The notes: generated by a model not told the origin, from the letters alone. Shown: positions 28,941 through 37,964, counted from the first letter of the stretch. The stretch: 64,000 nt of DNA from Pleurocapsa sp. MO_226.B13 (GCA_030064795.1 JASJEI010000006.1:1-64000); one strand, 5' to 3'. Numbers and translations: made by a program.

Positions 28941-30433
28941 CTGAGATGGCGATCGCGCCCAAGATGGCAGCTTTGCTAATCCCCTGGGTTACTTTACCAT
29001 TTTTTACGGGATTTATTATCTATCTGCTACCCAAATTAGCTCGCTTTTTTGCACTGGGAATCACCTTGATTTCTGCTGTTTATGCTTGGCAGATATTTTT
29101 GCAATCATCTCCTGTCAACATACAATTACTAGATAGTTTTGGCGTTAGTTTAATTGTTGACCAACTCAGTGGTTTTTTTATTTTAACTAATGCTCTAGTC
29201 ACCGCAGCAGTAATTATTTATTGTTGGCAAACTGGTAAAACCGCATTTTTTTATATGCAGGCAATAATTCTGCACGGTAGCGTCAATGCTACTTTTGTCT
29301 GTGCCGACTTTATTAGTTTGTATGTGGCACTAGAAGTGATTAGTATTGGTGCGTTTTTGCTGATTAGTTATCCTCGCACCGATCGCTCGATCTGGGTGGG
29401 ATTGCGCTATTTGTTTGTCAGCAATACGGCAATGCTGTTTTATTTAGTGGGGGCATTATTGGTATACAAGGCAAATAATTCCTTTCACTATGAAGGTTTA
29501 TTTAATTCTCCTCCAGAAGCAGTTGCCCTAATTTTTTTAGGATTACTGGCAAAAGGTGGTATTTTTGTCACTGGTTTGTGGTTGCCTTTGACTCATTCCG
29601 AATCAGAAAGCCCAGTCTCGGCAATGCTTTCGGGAGCAGTGGTCAAAGCAGCAGTATTTCCAATGGTGCGCTGTGCGCTGCTACTAGAAGAAATAGACCC
29701 TGTAGTGAGATTTTTTGGAGTTGGTACGGCACTTTTAGGAGTGTTGTGGGCAATGTTTGCCAAGGACACCAAGCGTACTCTGGCATTTAGTACCGTTTCC
29801 CAGTTAGGATTTATTCTCGCTGCACCAGTTGTGGGGGGGTTCTATGCCTTAACACATGGTTTAGTTAAATCTGCGCTATTTTTAATTGCAGGTGTTTTAC
29901 CCAGTCGCAGTTTTGAGCAATTAAAGGATCGAGGCATTGATACTAAGGTTTGGCTAGCTTTGGCGATCGCCAGTTTTTCCATCTCTGGATTTCCTTTACT
30001 GTCTGGCTTTGGGGCAAAAGTGTTAACCAGCAAAAATCTCTTACCCTGGCAGGTTATAGCGATGAACGTAGCAACTGTAGGTACAGTAATAACCTTTGCT
30101 AAATTTATCTTTTTACCCCGGGGAAAAATAGTGTGTTATCATCACGATCGTGGCACGGCAGTTAACAAGGGGAAAATCATTCAGCCTGGGTTTTGGTGGG
30201 CGATGGTTATATTACTAGGCGGATTAATTGGTGCAAACGTAGTCTATTATGAAGCTTATACCCTAACTAATATTGTCAAGCCTCTAGCAACTATTGCTAT
30301 TGGTTGGTTGGCATATATTTTAGTTTTCAACAAGCTAAATATTAGGCTACCCCGTGCAGTCGAAGAGTTAGATAACTTGATTGGGGTGATGAGCCTGATG
30401 TTAATTTTAGTTTTCTGGATGATCAGCGTATGA
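28937..30433 (+). CDS. mrpD: Mrp antiporter subunit D, copy 1 (NdhD-like)
   Basis: A 498-residue NuoL/M/N-family proton-pumping membrane subunit. Landmarks are DQLSGFFILTNALVTAAVI, the essential Glu in LYVALEVISIG, lysines in LLAKGGIFVTGLWLPLTH and AVVKAAVFPMVRC, and YALTHGLVKSALFLIAG. It is strikingly similar to the next gene, so the two are tandem paralogues (NdhD5/NdhD6-like pairs are known in cyanobacterial mrp operons). The position that reads FHTISQLGF in copy 2 is FSTVSQLGF here. It overlaps mrpC by 4 bp. Confidence 0.9.
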   Translation: MTEMAIAPKMAALLIPWVTLPFFTGFIIYLLPKLARFFALGITLISAVYAWQIFLQSSPVNIQLLDSFGVSLIVDQLSGFFILTNALVTAAVIIYCWQTGKTAFFYMQAIILHGSVNATFVCADFISLYVALEVISIGAFLLISYPRTDRSIWVGLRYLFVSNTAMLFYLVGALLVYKANNSFHYEGLFNSPPEAVALIFLGLLAKGGIFVTGLWLPLTHSESESPVSAMLSGAVVKAAVFPMVRCALLLEEIDPVVRFFGVGTALLGVLWAMFAKDTKRTLAFSTVSQLGFILAAPVVGGFYALTHGLVKSALFLIAGVLPSRSFEQLKDRGIDTKVWLALAIASFSISGFPLLSGFGAKVLTSKNLLPWQVIAMNVATVGTVITFAKFIFLPRGKIVCYHHDRGTAVNKGKIIQPGFWWAMVILLGGLIGANVVYYEAYTLTNIVKPLATIAIGWLAYILVFNKLNIRLPRAVEELDNLIGVMSLMLILVFWMISV

Positions 30434-30511
30434 ATAATATATTTTAAGATTTTAATTTAGTTTTAGAAACTAGAGCGAGCGCAGAGAAGAGCACAATAGG
30501 AAGAGTAAAAT

Positions 30512-32005
30512 ATGACAGAAATAACGATAGCCTGGATTGCTTTACCATTTTTTATCGGGTTTGTTATTTATTTATTACCCAAAATAGCTCGCTGGCTGGC
30601 ATTGGGCATGGCGATAGTTTCTACTGTCTATGCTTTACTAATATTTATAGAACCATCACCTTTAAATATCCAGTTATTAGATAATTTTGGTGTTAGCTTA
30701 ATTGTTGACCAACTCAGTGGTTTTTTTATTGTAACCAATGCTTTAGTCACCGCAGCAGTAATTGTTTATTGTTGGCAAACAGGTAAAACGGCATTTTTTT
30801 ACACTCAAGCTGTTATTTTGCATGGTAGCGTTAATGCTACTTTTGTCTGTGCTGACTTGATTAGTTTGTATGTGGCATTAGAGGTCATTAGTATTGCTTC
30901 TTTTTCATTGATAGCCTATACCCGCAGCGATCGCTCGATTTGGGTAGGATTGCGCTATTTGTTTATCAGCAATACGGCAATGCTGTTTTATCTAATCGGG
31001 GCATTATTGGTATACCAGGCAAATAATTCCTTTCACTATGAGGGTATAGCTAATTCTCCTCCAGAAGCAGTTGCCCTAATTTTTCTAGGATTATTGGCAA
31101 AAGGTGGGATCTTTGTCTCTGGTTTGTGGTTGCCCTTAACTCATTCCGAATCAGAAAGTCCAGTCTCGGCAATGCTTTCGGGAGTAGTGGTCAAAGCAGG
31201 TGTATTCCCGATGGTGCGCTGCGCGCTACTTATGGAGGGGATCGATCCACTGGTGCGGTTTTTTGGTGTTGGTACGGCACTTTTAGGAGTGGGCTACGCA
31301 GTATTAGAAAAAGATACCAAGCGAATGCTGGCATTTCATACTATTTCTCAGTTAGGTTTTGTCCTGGCTGCACCAGTAGTAGCTGGTTTCTATGCCTTGA
31401 CTCATGGTTTAGTTAAATCCGCATTATTTTTGATTGCTGGTATTTTACCCAGTCGCAACTTTAAAGAGTTGCAGCATCAACCGATTAATACTCCGATTTG
31501 GATCGCTTTAGCTATTGCCAGCTTTTCCATCTCTGGGTTTCCTCTACTGTCTGGGTTTGGGGCGAAAGTATTAACCAGTAAAAATCTACTACCTTGGCAA
31601 ATTGTGGGAATGAATACTGCCGCATTAGGAACGGCAATTTCCTTTGCTAAATTTATTTTTTTACCACACCAGACCTCTCCCCCAGCCCCTCTCCCAGAAG
31701 AAAATGAGAGTAGTGCCAAGAAGGAAAAAAAAATACAGCCTGGGTTTTGGTGGGCGATGGAAATTTTACTCGGTGGTTTAGTTGGGGCAAATGTCTTTTA
31801 TTACGAAGCCTATACCCTAAAAAACATCGTCAAACCGCTAGTAACAATCTTGATCGGCTGGCTGGCATATGTTTTAATTTTTAAGCAATCAGCAATTAAG
31901 TTACCGAGGGAGCTCGAAAAATTCGATCATTTAATTGGGGTAATGAGCTTAATGTTAATTTTACTCTTTTGGGCAATATTGAGGCCAGCTGGAGGTTTGG
32001 TATGA
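30512..32005 (+). CDS. Mrp antiporter subunit D, copy 2 (NdhD-like)
   Basis: A 497-residue paralogue of the preceding gene with long identical stretches, such as SESESPVSAMLSG and FPLLSGFGAKVLTSKNLLPW. The shared key residues are Glu in VALEVISIA, Lys in LAKGGIFVSG and Lys in VVVKAGVFP. It diverges in an inserted PAPLPEENESSAKKE loop near residue 395. In cyanobacterial Mrp, which lacks a full MrpA, one of the two D-like subunits probably stands in for the NuoL-like part of MrpA (family knowledge). It overlaps mrpE by 4 bp. Confidence 0.88.
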   Translation: MTEITIAWIALPFFIGFVIYLLPKIARWLALGMAIVSTVYALLIFIEPSPLNIQLLDNFGVSLIVDQLSGFFIVTNALVTAAVIVYCWQTGKTAFFYTQAVILHGSVNATFVCADLISLYVALEVISIASFSLIAYTRSDRSIWVGLRYLFISNTAMLFYLIGALLVYQANNSFHYEGIANSPPEAVALIFLGLLAKGGIFVSGLWLPLTHSESESPVSAMLSGVVVKAGVFPMVRCALLMEGIDPLVRFFGVGTALLGVGYAVLEKDTKRMLAFHTISQLGFVLAAPVVAGFYALTHGLVKSALFLIAGILPSRNFKELQHQPINTPIWIALAIASFSISGFPLLSGFGAKVLTSKNLLPWQIVGMNTAALGTAISFAKFIFLPHQTSPPAPLPEENESSAKKEKKIQPGFWWAMEILLGGLVGANVFYYEAYTLKNIVKPLVTILIGWLAYVLIFKQSAIKLPRELEKFDHLIGVMSLMLILLFWAILRPAGGLV

Positions 32006-32388
32006 GAGCGACCACAATTCTTAATAGAATACTCAGATTAACAATTTGGTTTTTGCTGACTGGTGATTTTAGTCTGGCAAATATTATTATTGGTGCTGCT
32101 ATTGCCTTATTGTTGCCCCGCGGTTCCACATCTCCAGAAAAGTTAAAGGATTGGTTGGTGGGGTTGTGGGAGACTATTGTCGCTATTTTCCAGGCATATA
32201 TAGAAGCATTTGAAATCATCCTGCGTCCTCATAACGAAGAAGAAATAATTCGACAACCAGTTCCACCCCAACGCACACTAGGACTGGTATTTCTCGACAT
32301 CTTCCTGATTACCTTTACACCCAAAACCATCGTTACCAAATATGACCCTCGCGGTTGGTATGAGGTGCATAAAGTTACACGGAGATGA
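32002..32388 (+). CDS. mrpE: Mrp antiporter subunit E
   Basis: MrpE/MnhE family, 128 residues from the ATG at 32002 (MRATTILNRILRLTIWF). I prefer this start because a GGAGGT ribosome site sits at 31991 and the ATGA overlaps the upstream stop. Two N-terminal hydrophobic segments are followed by a cytoplasmic domain with ITFTPKTIVTKYDPRGWYEVH, close to the family C-terminus, which usually reads TPGT...; here TPKT. It is a membrane subunit of the Mrp Na+/H+ antiporter. Confidence 0.85.
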   Translation: MRATTILNRILRLTIWFLLTGDFSLANIIIGAAIALLLPRGSTSPEKLKDWLVGLWETIVAIFQAYIEAFEIILRPHNEEEIIRQPVPPQRTLGLVFLDIFLITFTPKTIVTKYDPRGWYEVHKVTRR

Positions 32389-32480
32389 AAACGTCATTAG
32401 TACAGACGTAGAATGATACGTCTGTACGGTCATTAGTCATTAACTGGGTAGATATTACAAAAGACGGAAGACAAAAAACA

Positions 32481-32732
32481 ATGGACTCAATTTTAATCGC
32501 CATGATTTTGGCTTTACTAATACCAATTTACGAAGCTTGGCAGGATAATGATATATGGCAAAAAATGCTCGCCTTCGCCAGCATTGCTACTAAAACTTCG
32601 ATTATGATGCTGTTTATCTCTGTTTTACGAGATGATTTCTCGATCGGGGTAGTTGCGGTAATTATTCTCTGCGTAGGAAATGCAGGATTAATGTTACTAG
32701 CACATTTAATTAAACAATTAAACGAAGCTTAA
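32481..32732 (+). CDS. mrpF: Mrp antiporter subunit F
   Basis: An 83-residue three-helix membrane protein of MrpF/MnhF size and placement between E and G. Hydrophobic segments are ILIAMILALLIPIYEA, ASIATKTSIMMLFISVLR and VVAVIILCVGNAGLMLLAHL. Direct sequence likeness is limited, as is normal for this small subunit, so the operon position carries part of the call. Confidence 0.75.
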   Translation: MDSILIAMILALLIPIYEAWQDNDIWQKMLAFASIATKTSIMMLFISVLRDDFSIGVVAVIILCVGNAGLMLLAHLIKQLNEA

Positions 32733-32788
32733 TCAGTTATCAGTCATCATCTATTAATTATAAACAACTAAAATACCTCGAACTAATT

Positions 32789-33082
32789 ATGATTGATATT
32801 TTAAGTTATAGCTTAATGGTTATCGGCATTATATTCTGGTTTTGGGGAACATTGCCTTTAATCGGCAAGCGCTCGGTTTTATTTAAACTACATAGCCTTT
32901 CAGTAGCCGATACTCTTGGTTCGATGAATATTGTTGTAGGCTTACTTATAGAAATACCAAGTGAATGGTCGCTTTTGCTCCTAGCAATTATTACCTTAGC
33001 AATTTGGAATACCGTACTGGGTTATGTTATAGCATATTGCGTTAATAGCGAAGAGACAAACACACAAATAATAAAAGACTGA
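32789..33082 (+). CDS. mrpG: Mrp antiporter subunit G
   Basis: A 97-residue MrpG/MnhG/PhaG-family membrane protein. The family segment reads FKLHSLSVADTLG (typical pattern RLHAxxxADTLG), followed by a long hydrophobic stretch. It lies between mrpF and the MbhD/MrpB-like genes with short gaps, in one operon. Confidence 0.85.
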   Translation: MIDILSYSLMVIGIIFWFWGTLPLIGKRSVLFKLHSLSVADTLGSMNIVVGLLIEIPSEWSLLLLAIITLAIWNTVLGYVIAYCVNSEETNTQIIKD

Positions 33083-33102
33083 AGAGCTGGAACTAACAAG
33101 AA

Positions 33103-33693
33103 ATGATAGATAAATATGTTTATGTCATCTTAGCTTTATTACCTTTATCAGCATTGATACTGGTATTTCAAGTTAATCCCTACCATGCTCTAGTAACTAG
33201 AGCGATCTTAGGTGCAGTTGCATCATTAGTTTATGCGGTTTTGGGGGCTGCGGATGTAGCCTTAACCGAGGCTATGGTAGGTACTATGCTGGCAGTCACT
33301 CTTTATGTGATTGCAGTACGTTCTTCTTTGGTAATGCGTTTGGGTGTACTTAAAAATCTTGAGGTAGAAAAAGAGAATTATTTAACAGAATTGATAGCTA
33401 GCATGAGAAAAGTAATTGATAAACATCATTTACGTTTGGAATTGATCGAATATCCCACTCAAAAATCCCTAAAAGAAGCATTAATGACTAAAGAAATTCA
33501 CGCTATCTGTACCCAACCAGAACCAATAGAACAGCCAGATCGAAGCACAAGCACAACAGGAATAGATGTCAAGCAAAGCTACCAAACCTCAGTTAGAGTG
33601 CGTCGTCTGTTTGAGATTATGGAGACAGAGTTAACCTTTCCAGAGACAACTATAACCTATGTAAACGTACCTAGTATGGAGGAAAAACATTAA
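33103..33693 (+). CDS. DUF4040 / MbhD-like Mrp subunit (MrpA C-terminal equivalent)
   Basis: The first 80 residues form three helices with the DUF4040/MbhD pattern YHALVTRAILGAVASLVYAVLGAADVALTEAMVG. A hydrophilic tail of about 110 residues follows (EIHAICTQPEPIEQPDRS...). In classical Mrp operons this membrane module is part of MrpA; here it is a separate gene, as in other cyanobacteria. Its stop overlaps the next start by one base (TAATG), implying coupled translation. The long soluble tail has no recognised function. Confidence 0.8.
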   Translation: MIDKYVYVILALLPLSALILVFQVNPYHALVTRAILGAVASLVYAVLGAADVALTEAMVGTMLAVTLYVIAVRSSLVMRLGVLKNLEVEKENYLTELIASMRKVIDKHHLRLELIEYPTQKSLKEALMTKEIHAICTQPEPIEQPDRSTSTTGIDVKQSYQTSVRVRRLFEIMETELTFPETTITYVNVPSMEEKH

Positions 33694-34367
33694 TGAAGTG
33701 GGTTTATAAGTGGGTTTATATAGTAGCAGGAATTTCATTATTTATTAAGATGCTTATAGTACAGAATCCAACAGCAGATGGGGCGGAAATTTCGATTGTT
33801 GAATCGATAGTAGAAGATACGGGAGTATCGAATGCGGTTTCGGGTATTATTTTTCGCAATCGCCTGTACGACACGATCTATGAAGTAGTAGTATTTACGA
33901 TCGCCATATTGGGGGTAAAATTCCTGCTAGCTAACGAACAACCCACAGAAGTAGTTTATCAGTTTAGCGATCGCCCTTCGATTATTTTGGCTCGTTTGGG
34001 AGCAACTATTTCTGCTATTGTCGCGATCGAACTAGCTATTAGAGGACATCTTAGTCCTGGTGGTGGTTTCGCTGCGGGAGTAGCTGGAGGGACTGCGATT
34101 GGCTTGATTGCGATTACTTCTTCATCTGAGTGGATGGAAGCGATTTATAAAAAATATCGGGCTGCTACCTGGGAAAAGATTTCGGTTCTGATTTTTATTT
34201 TCTTGGCAGTCATAACCCTAATTGGCATCGAGTTACCCTACGGACAATTAGGTACGCTCTTTAGTGGCGGAATCATTCCCGTACTTAATATATTGGTGGC
34301 GATTAAAGTTGCCTTGGGTTCGTGGGCGGTTATTTTGCTGTTTATCCGCTATCGGGGACTCTTGTGA
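33693..34367 (+). CDS. mrpB: Mrp antiporter subunit B (MnhB domain)
   Basis: A 224-residue membrane protein. An N-terminal helix and an extracytoplasmic-type segment with AVSGIIFRNRLYDTIYEVVVF precede the MnhB domain (about 95-224), with the family hallmark RGHLSPGGGFAAGVAGGTAI. It ends the mrp operon: no further co-oriented gene follows. No separate full-length mrpA is present in the window. Confidence 0.88.
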   Translation: MKWVYKWVYIVAGISLFIKMLIVQNPTADGAEISIVESIVEDTGVSNAVSGIIFRNRLYDTIYEVVVFTIAILGVKFLLANEQPTEVVYQFSDRPSIILARLGATISAIVAIELAIRGHLSPGGGFAAGVAGGTAIGLIAITSSSEWMEAIYKKYRAATWEKISVLIFIFLAVITLIGIELPYGQLGTLFSGGIIPVLNILVAIKVALGSWAVILLFIRYRGLL

Positions 34368-34535
34368 TTAGTTATTTTCAATGTTTAAAGGCAATTCTAA
34401 CTATTTACAGGACATCCAATTGTAATCCAACTTAATTCTAAAGGTGAGTTAAAAGATATCGATCTTGCAGGTTAATAAAATCAAGTAAATTAATTTGTTA
34501 ATTGTTCGATATCGACGACGATCGTAGCTCAATTT

Positions 34536-34661
34536 TCAAGCTTTCATCGATCGAGAAAATCGAGGAATAGTAAGATCTGCTTCAATAATTGTGGCTTTAA
34601 CTTCTTGACCAATTTTGAAATTGCGCTCGAGGTTATCTATAGATGATTGAGAAATTTCATC
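34536..34661 (-). pseudogene. S1 RNA-binding domain gene, 3' fragment
   Basis: Translated on the minus strand, 41 codons read DEISQSSIDNLERNFKIGQE then VKATIIEADL, matching the second half of an S1 domain in cyanobacterial ribosomal protein S1 paralogues (pattern ISxISxxxIDNxExxFKxGQExKAxIxExD). The expected GRISLSTK end is garbled, so there is a frameshift or decay. The N-terminal piece of the same gene lies at 36436-36690 on the same strand, on the other side of the NHL/RTX gene. Confidence 0.7.
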
Positions 34662-34713
34662 TTTTTTAATTTAATTTTCACCCGTTACTTCCTTCTGCCC
34701 CTCTCCTCAGGAA

Positions 34714-36198
34714 TTAAGCAAACGCAAAATCATCTGCGGTTAAGCTATCGGCAGCTACTCCTTGAAGAATCGCTAAATCCGAGTCATTAGCTGAGATTAA
34801 AGCATCTCCTTCCATTGTGGTAATGCTGACATCTGCAAAACCAATACCCAAGCCAGCAATACCAATAACATCTTCACCACTGGTAAAGTCGGTAATAATG
34901 TTAGCAGATTCGGGAAATTCGGCAGAAGCAACCCAGAATTGGTCTGCACCTTCTCCACCTGTGATGGTGTTGTCTCCGCCAGAGGTATTAAAGATCGCGT
35001 CATCACCTTCACCTGCTAATACTCTGTCCCCTGTACCGAGAATGACTGTATCTTCACCACTACCTGCGTAGATTCGATTTTTACCCGTCCCCGTTGAAGC
35101 ATCAACCAGATCGTTTAAGTCACCAGCGAAGATAAGTTGCTTACTTCCTTTAACCTCGATTGTATCTGATTCAATAGTGCCGAATCTTGGTTTTTGAGGC
35201 TTTTCAGGGAAGAACGCGATCCCTATAGGACGCTCTAAAATCGGGTCGGGAGGAACTATCAGCATCAGTGGTTCTACTGGCGAACCGTTTTGACTCTCAA
35301 ATTTGAGTACAGCACCTTCAAGTGTATCGATATCAAAACCAACAGTTAGTAAATCGCCATCGGGAGCAAAAGCGAGGCTACCAATAAAATTGTTGCTAGG
35401 GGGTATGTCGGTTGTATAGTTGGTACTTAAGGTATCTACTAACTCTCCAGTTTTTAGGTCGTAGCGCAGAATATCGTTAGCAAAGTCGCTAACGTATAAA
35501 TCGCCGTCCGAGCCAAGTTCTAGACCGAGTAAGCTTACGAAACCCAAGCTATCTGGGGAAGGTTCGGGTGTGGCAAAAACTGTCGGTTCTTCTCCAACTT
35601 CGAGAGAGTCATAGCGCAAGATTTGACTGGGAAGACTCGCACTGAAGTCGGGAAAAATCTCTCCTGTATCTGGATCGACTGTTGCTATACTACCTTGGGT
35701 AGTGACATAGAGACTATCATCAACAAATAGTAGACCATTAGGGCCGTTTAAACCACCTGGTTCGCCATTCCCAAAATCGAACACATCAATAAAATTGCCA
35801 GTCTCGCCATCGTAGCGTAAAATTTGGTCACTTAGAAAGCTAGCAACATATAAATCTCCATCAGGACTAAAAGCGATCCCGTAGGGACGAACTAGTCCAC
35901 CAGTTTCATCAAGATCGGTATTCGGGTCATCGCCGACAAAAACATCAATAAATTCACCGTTTGACCCATCAAATCTCAGGATGGAAGAAACTCCAGGCTC
36001 TGCTCCACTGGATATGTAAAGATCGCTTTTTTGATCGCCATTCGCGTCAGGTCCAAAAAGCAAAGTATCTGGGTCGCTCAAACCACCCAAACCGCTAGTG
36101 ACAAACTCAGAAATTAATTCCCCAGTGATAGCGTCGAATTGAAGAACATTGTTACCTCTGGTATTTGCAACTAAAAAATTGTTGTTTGACTCTGTCAT
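34714..36198 (-). CDS. NHL/SMP-30-like beta-propeller protein with RTX-type C-terminus
   Basis: From the ATG at 36198 (MTESNNNFLVANTRGNNVLQ) the product is 494 residues; a TTG 24 bp upstream is less likely. Repeated blades on the pattern ILRYDxxTGExxDxF and GxAFxPDGDLYVxS (about 1-330) form an NHL/SMP-30-like propeller. The C-terminus (about 350-494) has Asp/Gly-rich RTX-type calcium motifs (TGGEGADQF, AGEGDDAIF) and a terminal DDFAFA. It lacks a Sec signal, so export by type I secretion is inferred. It sits between two halves of a decayed S1-domain gene. Confidence 0.8.
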   Translation of the reverse strand: MTESNNNFLVANTRGNNVLQFDAITGELISEFVTSGLGGLSDPDTLLFGPDANGDQKSDLYISSGAEPGVSSILRFDGSNGEFIDVFVGDDPNTDLDETGGLVRPYGIAFSPDGDLYVASFLSDQILRYDGETGNFIDVFDFGNGEPGGLNGPNGLLFVDDSLYVTTQGSIATVDPDTGEIFPDFSASLPSQILRYDSLEVGEEPTVFATPEPSPDSLGFVSLLGLELGSDGDLYVSDFANDILRYDLKTGELVDTLSTNYTTDIPPSNNFIGSLAFAPDGDLLTVGFDIDTLEGAVLKFESQNGSPVEPLMLIVPPDPILERPIGIAFFPEKPQKPRFGTIESDTIEVKGSKQLIFAGDLNDLVDASTGTGKNRIYAGSGEDTVILGTGDRVLAGEGDDAIFNTSGGDNTITGGEGADQFWVASAEFPESANIITDFTSGEDVIGIAGLGIGFADVSITTMEGDALISANDSDLAILQGVAADSLTADDFAFA

Positions 36199-36435
36199 TA
36201 ATTTCAAGTTAAATGTCAGCAATTTTCAGTTTTATTATACATAGCAATGACCGCCAACCAATAAATTCTGACTTGGTTCGTGACTTTTATGACTTTTCAA
36301 AAATTTTTAAGTACTTTACCTATGGCGTGTCATATATAGAAAAATTGCGATCGCTTGAATTATTGTTCGGCAACGTTCAATCCAAGCATAATCTTTTCCT
36401 AGCTTAATTACTTTGCCAATTTTTTCAAAAGCACG
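36199..36435. other. Junction DNA between the NHL/RTX gene and the S1 fragment
   Basis: No recognisable gene on either strand. The S1-like reading frame stops being S1-like at 36436, and the sequence from there to the NHL/RTX start has no homologue I can name. It may be part of the segment that split the S1 gene. Confidence 0.45.
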
Positions 36436-36690
36436 AATATCTTGAATATCTACAAAAACGCCATAGGGTTTAGTTGCACATACTTTACCTTAAACTATTT
36501 GTCCTACTTTTAATTACTCTATTTTTCTTTTTTTAATTGGCAGAGAACAACCAAGTATCAAGCGATCGCAATATTCAACATCCACTTCTAAAATTTCTAA
36601 AGTAATTTCTTTGCCTAATAATTCTTCTTTGCCAACAACAAGATCGATAATTGACAACCGACAGAAGCCAAGCTGAATCAGCTTAACGCA
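36436..36690 (-). pseudogene. S1 RNA-binding domain gene, 5' fragment
   Basis: On the minus strand the frame reads KEELLGKEITLEILEVDVEY, then RLILG..., two in-frame stop codons, and KPYGVFVDIQDI. This is the region of cyanobacterial S1-type proteins usually reading VGxELxLKFLEVDxxxNRLVLS ... LKPYGVFVDIG, the last part opening an S1 domain. Homology ends there; the next expected residues resume at 34661 after only about 5-8 missing positions. The two stops show that it is dead. Confidence 0.7.
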
Positions 36691-36728
36691 TTGTCATAAA
36701 GAATCGCTATATTTAAATTGACGTTCCT

Positions 36729-36968
36729 TTGTTCGATCGCGATTTTGAATTTGTCCTCAAAAGTTTATGCCAAAACTACAAAAAATATCTGACTAAAGAA
36801 ATAAGACACGCTTCTAGAGCTAAGGACTTACTACAGCAATATTATACGCCTCCACTAATCAAAAAAATTCAGGAAAAGTTCGCCCTCGACTTCGATTATT
36901 TTCAATACGATCGCGAGTTTGAAAGTATTTATAAGTCAAGAGAAAAAGCGGTCTTGAAAATTAATTAA
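36729..36968 (+). pseudogene. C-terminal remnant of a sulfotransferase-like gene
   Basis: A 79-codon frame opening with TTG directly after an in-frame stop. The segment YYTPPLIKKIQEKFALDFDY, ending FQYDREF, resembles the extreme C-terminus of sulfotransferase-family proteins (pattern LSPELIEKIYExYxxDFExFGY). No upstream catalytic (PAPS-binding) part is present. It is probably a remnant lying in a decayed zone beside the S1 fragments. Confidence 0.35.
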
Positions 36969-37115
36969 CCCAGAAAAATTTTCCCTCGTCAAAAAAGTAA
37001 AATAGCAAACATAAAGAGCGGTGATTTTGCCCTAAATCTTAGTTCAGTTTAAACATTGGCGTAACCTATTAGGTAAAATGGTCTGGCTAATTTATATCGA
37101 TCTTAGGTTAAACGA

Positions 37116-37484
37116 ATGGAACAAATGGGAACTCACCTGGTTGTGGATGCCTGGCAAGCACCAGCTGAATTACTCAACGATCCCGAAGCAATACGCAAAG
37201 CATTGATTGAAGCTATTAGCGTCGGTAAAGCAACTCTCATCGATCTGTGCGTTCATCAATTTAGTCCCCACGGTGTAACCGCTACTGCTACCTTGGCAGA
37301 ATCCCATATCGCGATCCATACTTGGCCCGAACATGGTTATTTTGCAGCCGACTTATTTTTTTGTGGAGAAGGAAAGCCAGAATTAGCGATGAAAATTTTA
37401 CAAACCACACTCCAGGCACGACAAATCAGAATACGCCAACTTCAGAGAGGAATTTTGGAGGAGCAAGGAATAAAAGTTTTTTGA
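37116..37484 (+). CDS. speD: S-adenosylmethionine decarboxylase proenzyme
   Basis: A 122-residue SpeD of the short (SpeH-like) class. The self-cleavage site lies in LAESHIAIHTWPE: the chain is cut between Glu62 and Ser63, and Ser63 becomes the pyruvoyl cofactor. His68 and Cys83 (LFFCGEG) are the conserved catalytic partners. It produces decarboxylated SAM, the aminopropyl donor for spermidine. The gene appears to be alone in its transcription unit. Confidence 0.95.
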   Translation: MEQMGTHLVVDAWQAPAELLNDPEAIRKALIEAISVGKATLIDLCVHQFSPHGVTATATLAESHIAIHTWPEHGYFAADLFFCGEGKPELAMKILQTTLQARQIRIRQLQRGILEEQGIKVF

Positions 37485-37607
37485 ACCAGAATAAAATAAT
37501 ACAATATAGATATATCTGCCAATTAATCTAGCAGCTAACAGTTACGCGGGGATAATAAATGCTAGATTGCTAAGTATCAGCCCCTCGAAATACCTCTCTA
37601 GCTCAAC

Positions 37608-37964
37608 ATGACCACCTATTTCTCTGATTTTGTCATCAAGCTAGCTCTTATCCTCCTACTGAGTATTTTGCCATCCTTAGTTTATTTACTACTTTTTCGT
37701 AAAGCTAAGGAGCGTTGGCAAACGAGGTTAAGACGCGCTCAAATTGCCAGTAACTATCATCGGGAACGATTTTATCGTCATTCTTATGGTTACGATTATA
37801 ATTCTCAGACAGCGAGCGATCGCCGTAGACCAGTAACTAAATATTTTATTGGAGATACTAGCTGTGTTAACAATGCTCAATCTCCTTATCTTCGTTGTGC
37901 TATCAACCCAGAAGGGCCTTGCGATGAATGTCCTCACTACGAAAAACGCGATAAGCAAGATTGA
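37608..37964 (+). CDS. DUF6464 family protein
   Basis: A 118-residue protein with one N-terminal transmembrane helix (about 8-29), a basic linker rich in Arg/Tyr, and a Cys-containing C-terminal module GDTSCVNNAQSPYLRCAINP...CDECPHYE. The spaced cysteines (four in the last 40 residues) suggest metal or disulfide binding. Proteins with this tail are conserved in cyanobacteria under DUF6464; function unknown. Confidence 0.8.
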   Translation: MTTYFSDFVIKLALILLLSILPSLVYLLLFRKAKERWQTRLRRAQIASNYHRERFYRHSYGYDYNSQTASDRRRPVTKYFIGDTSCVNNAQSPYLRCAINPEGPCDECPHYEKRDKQD

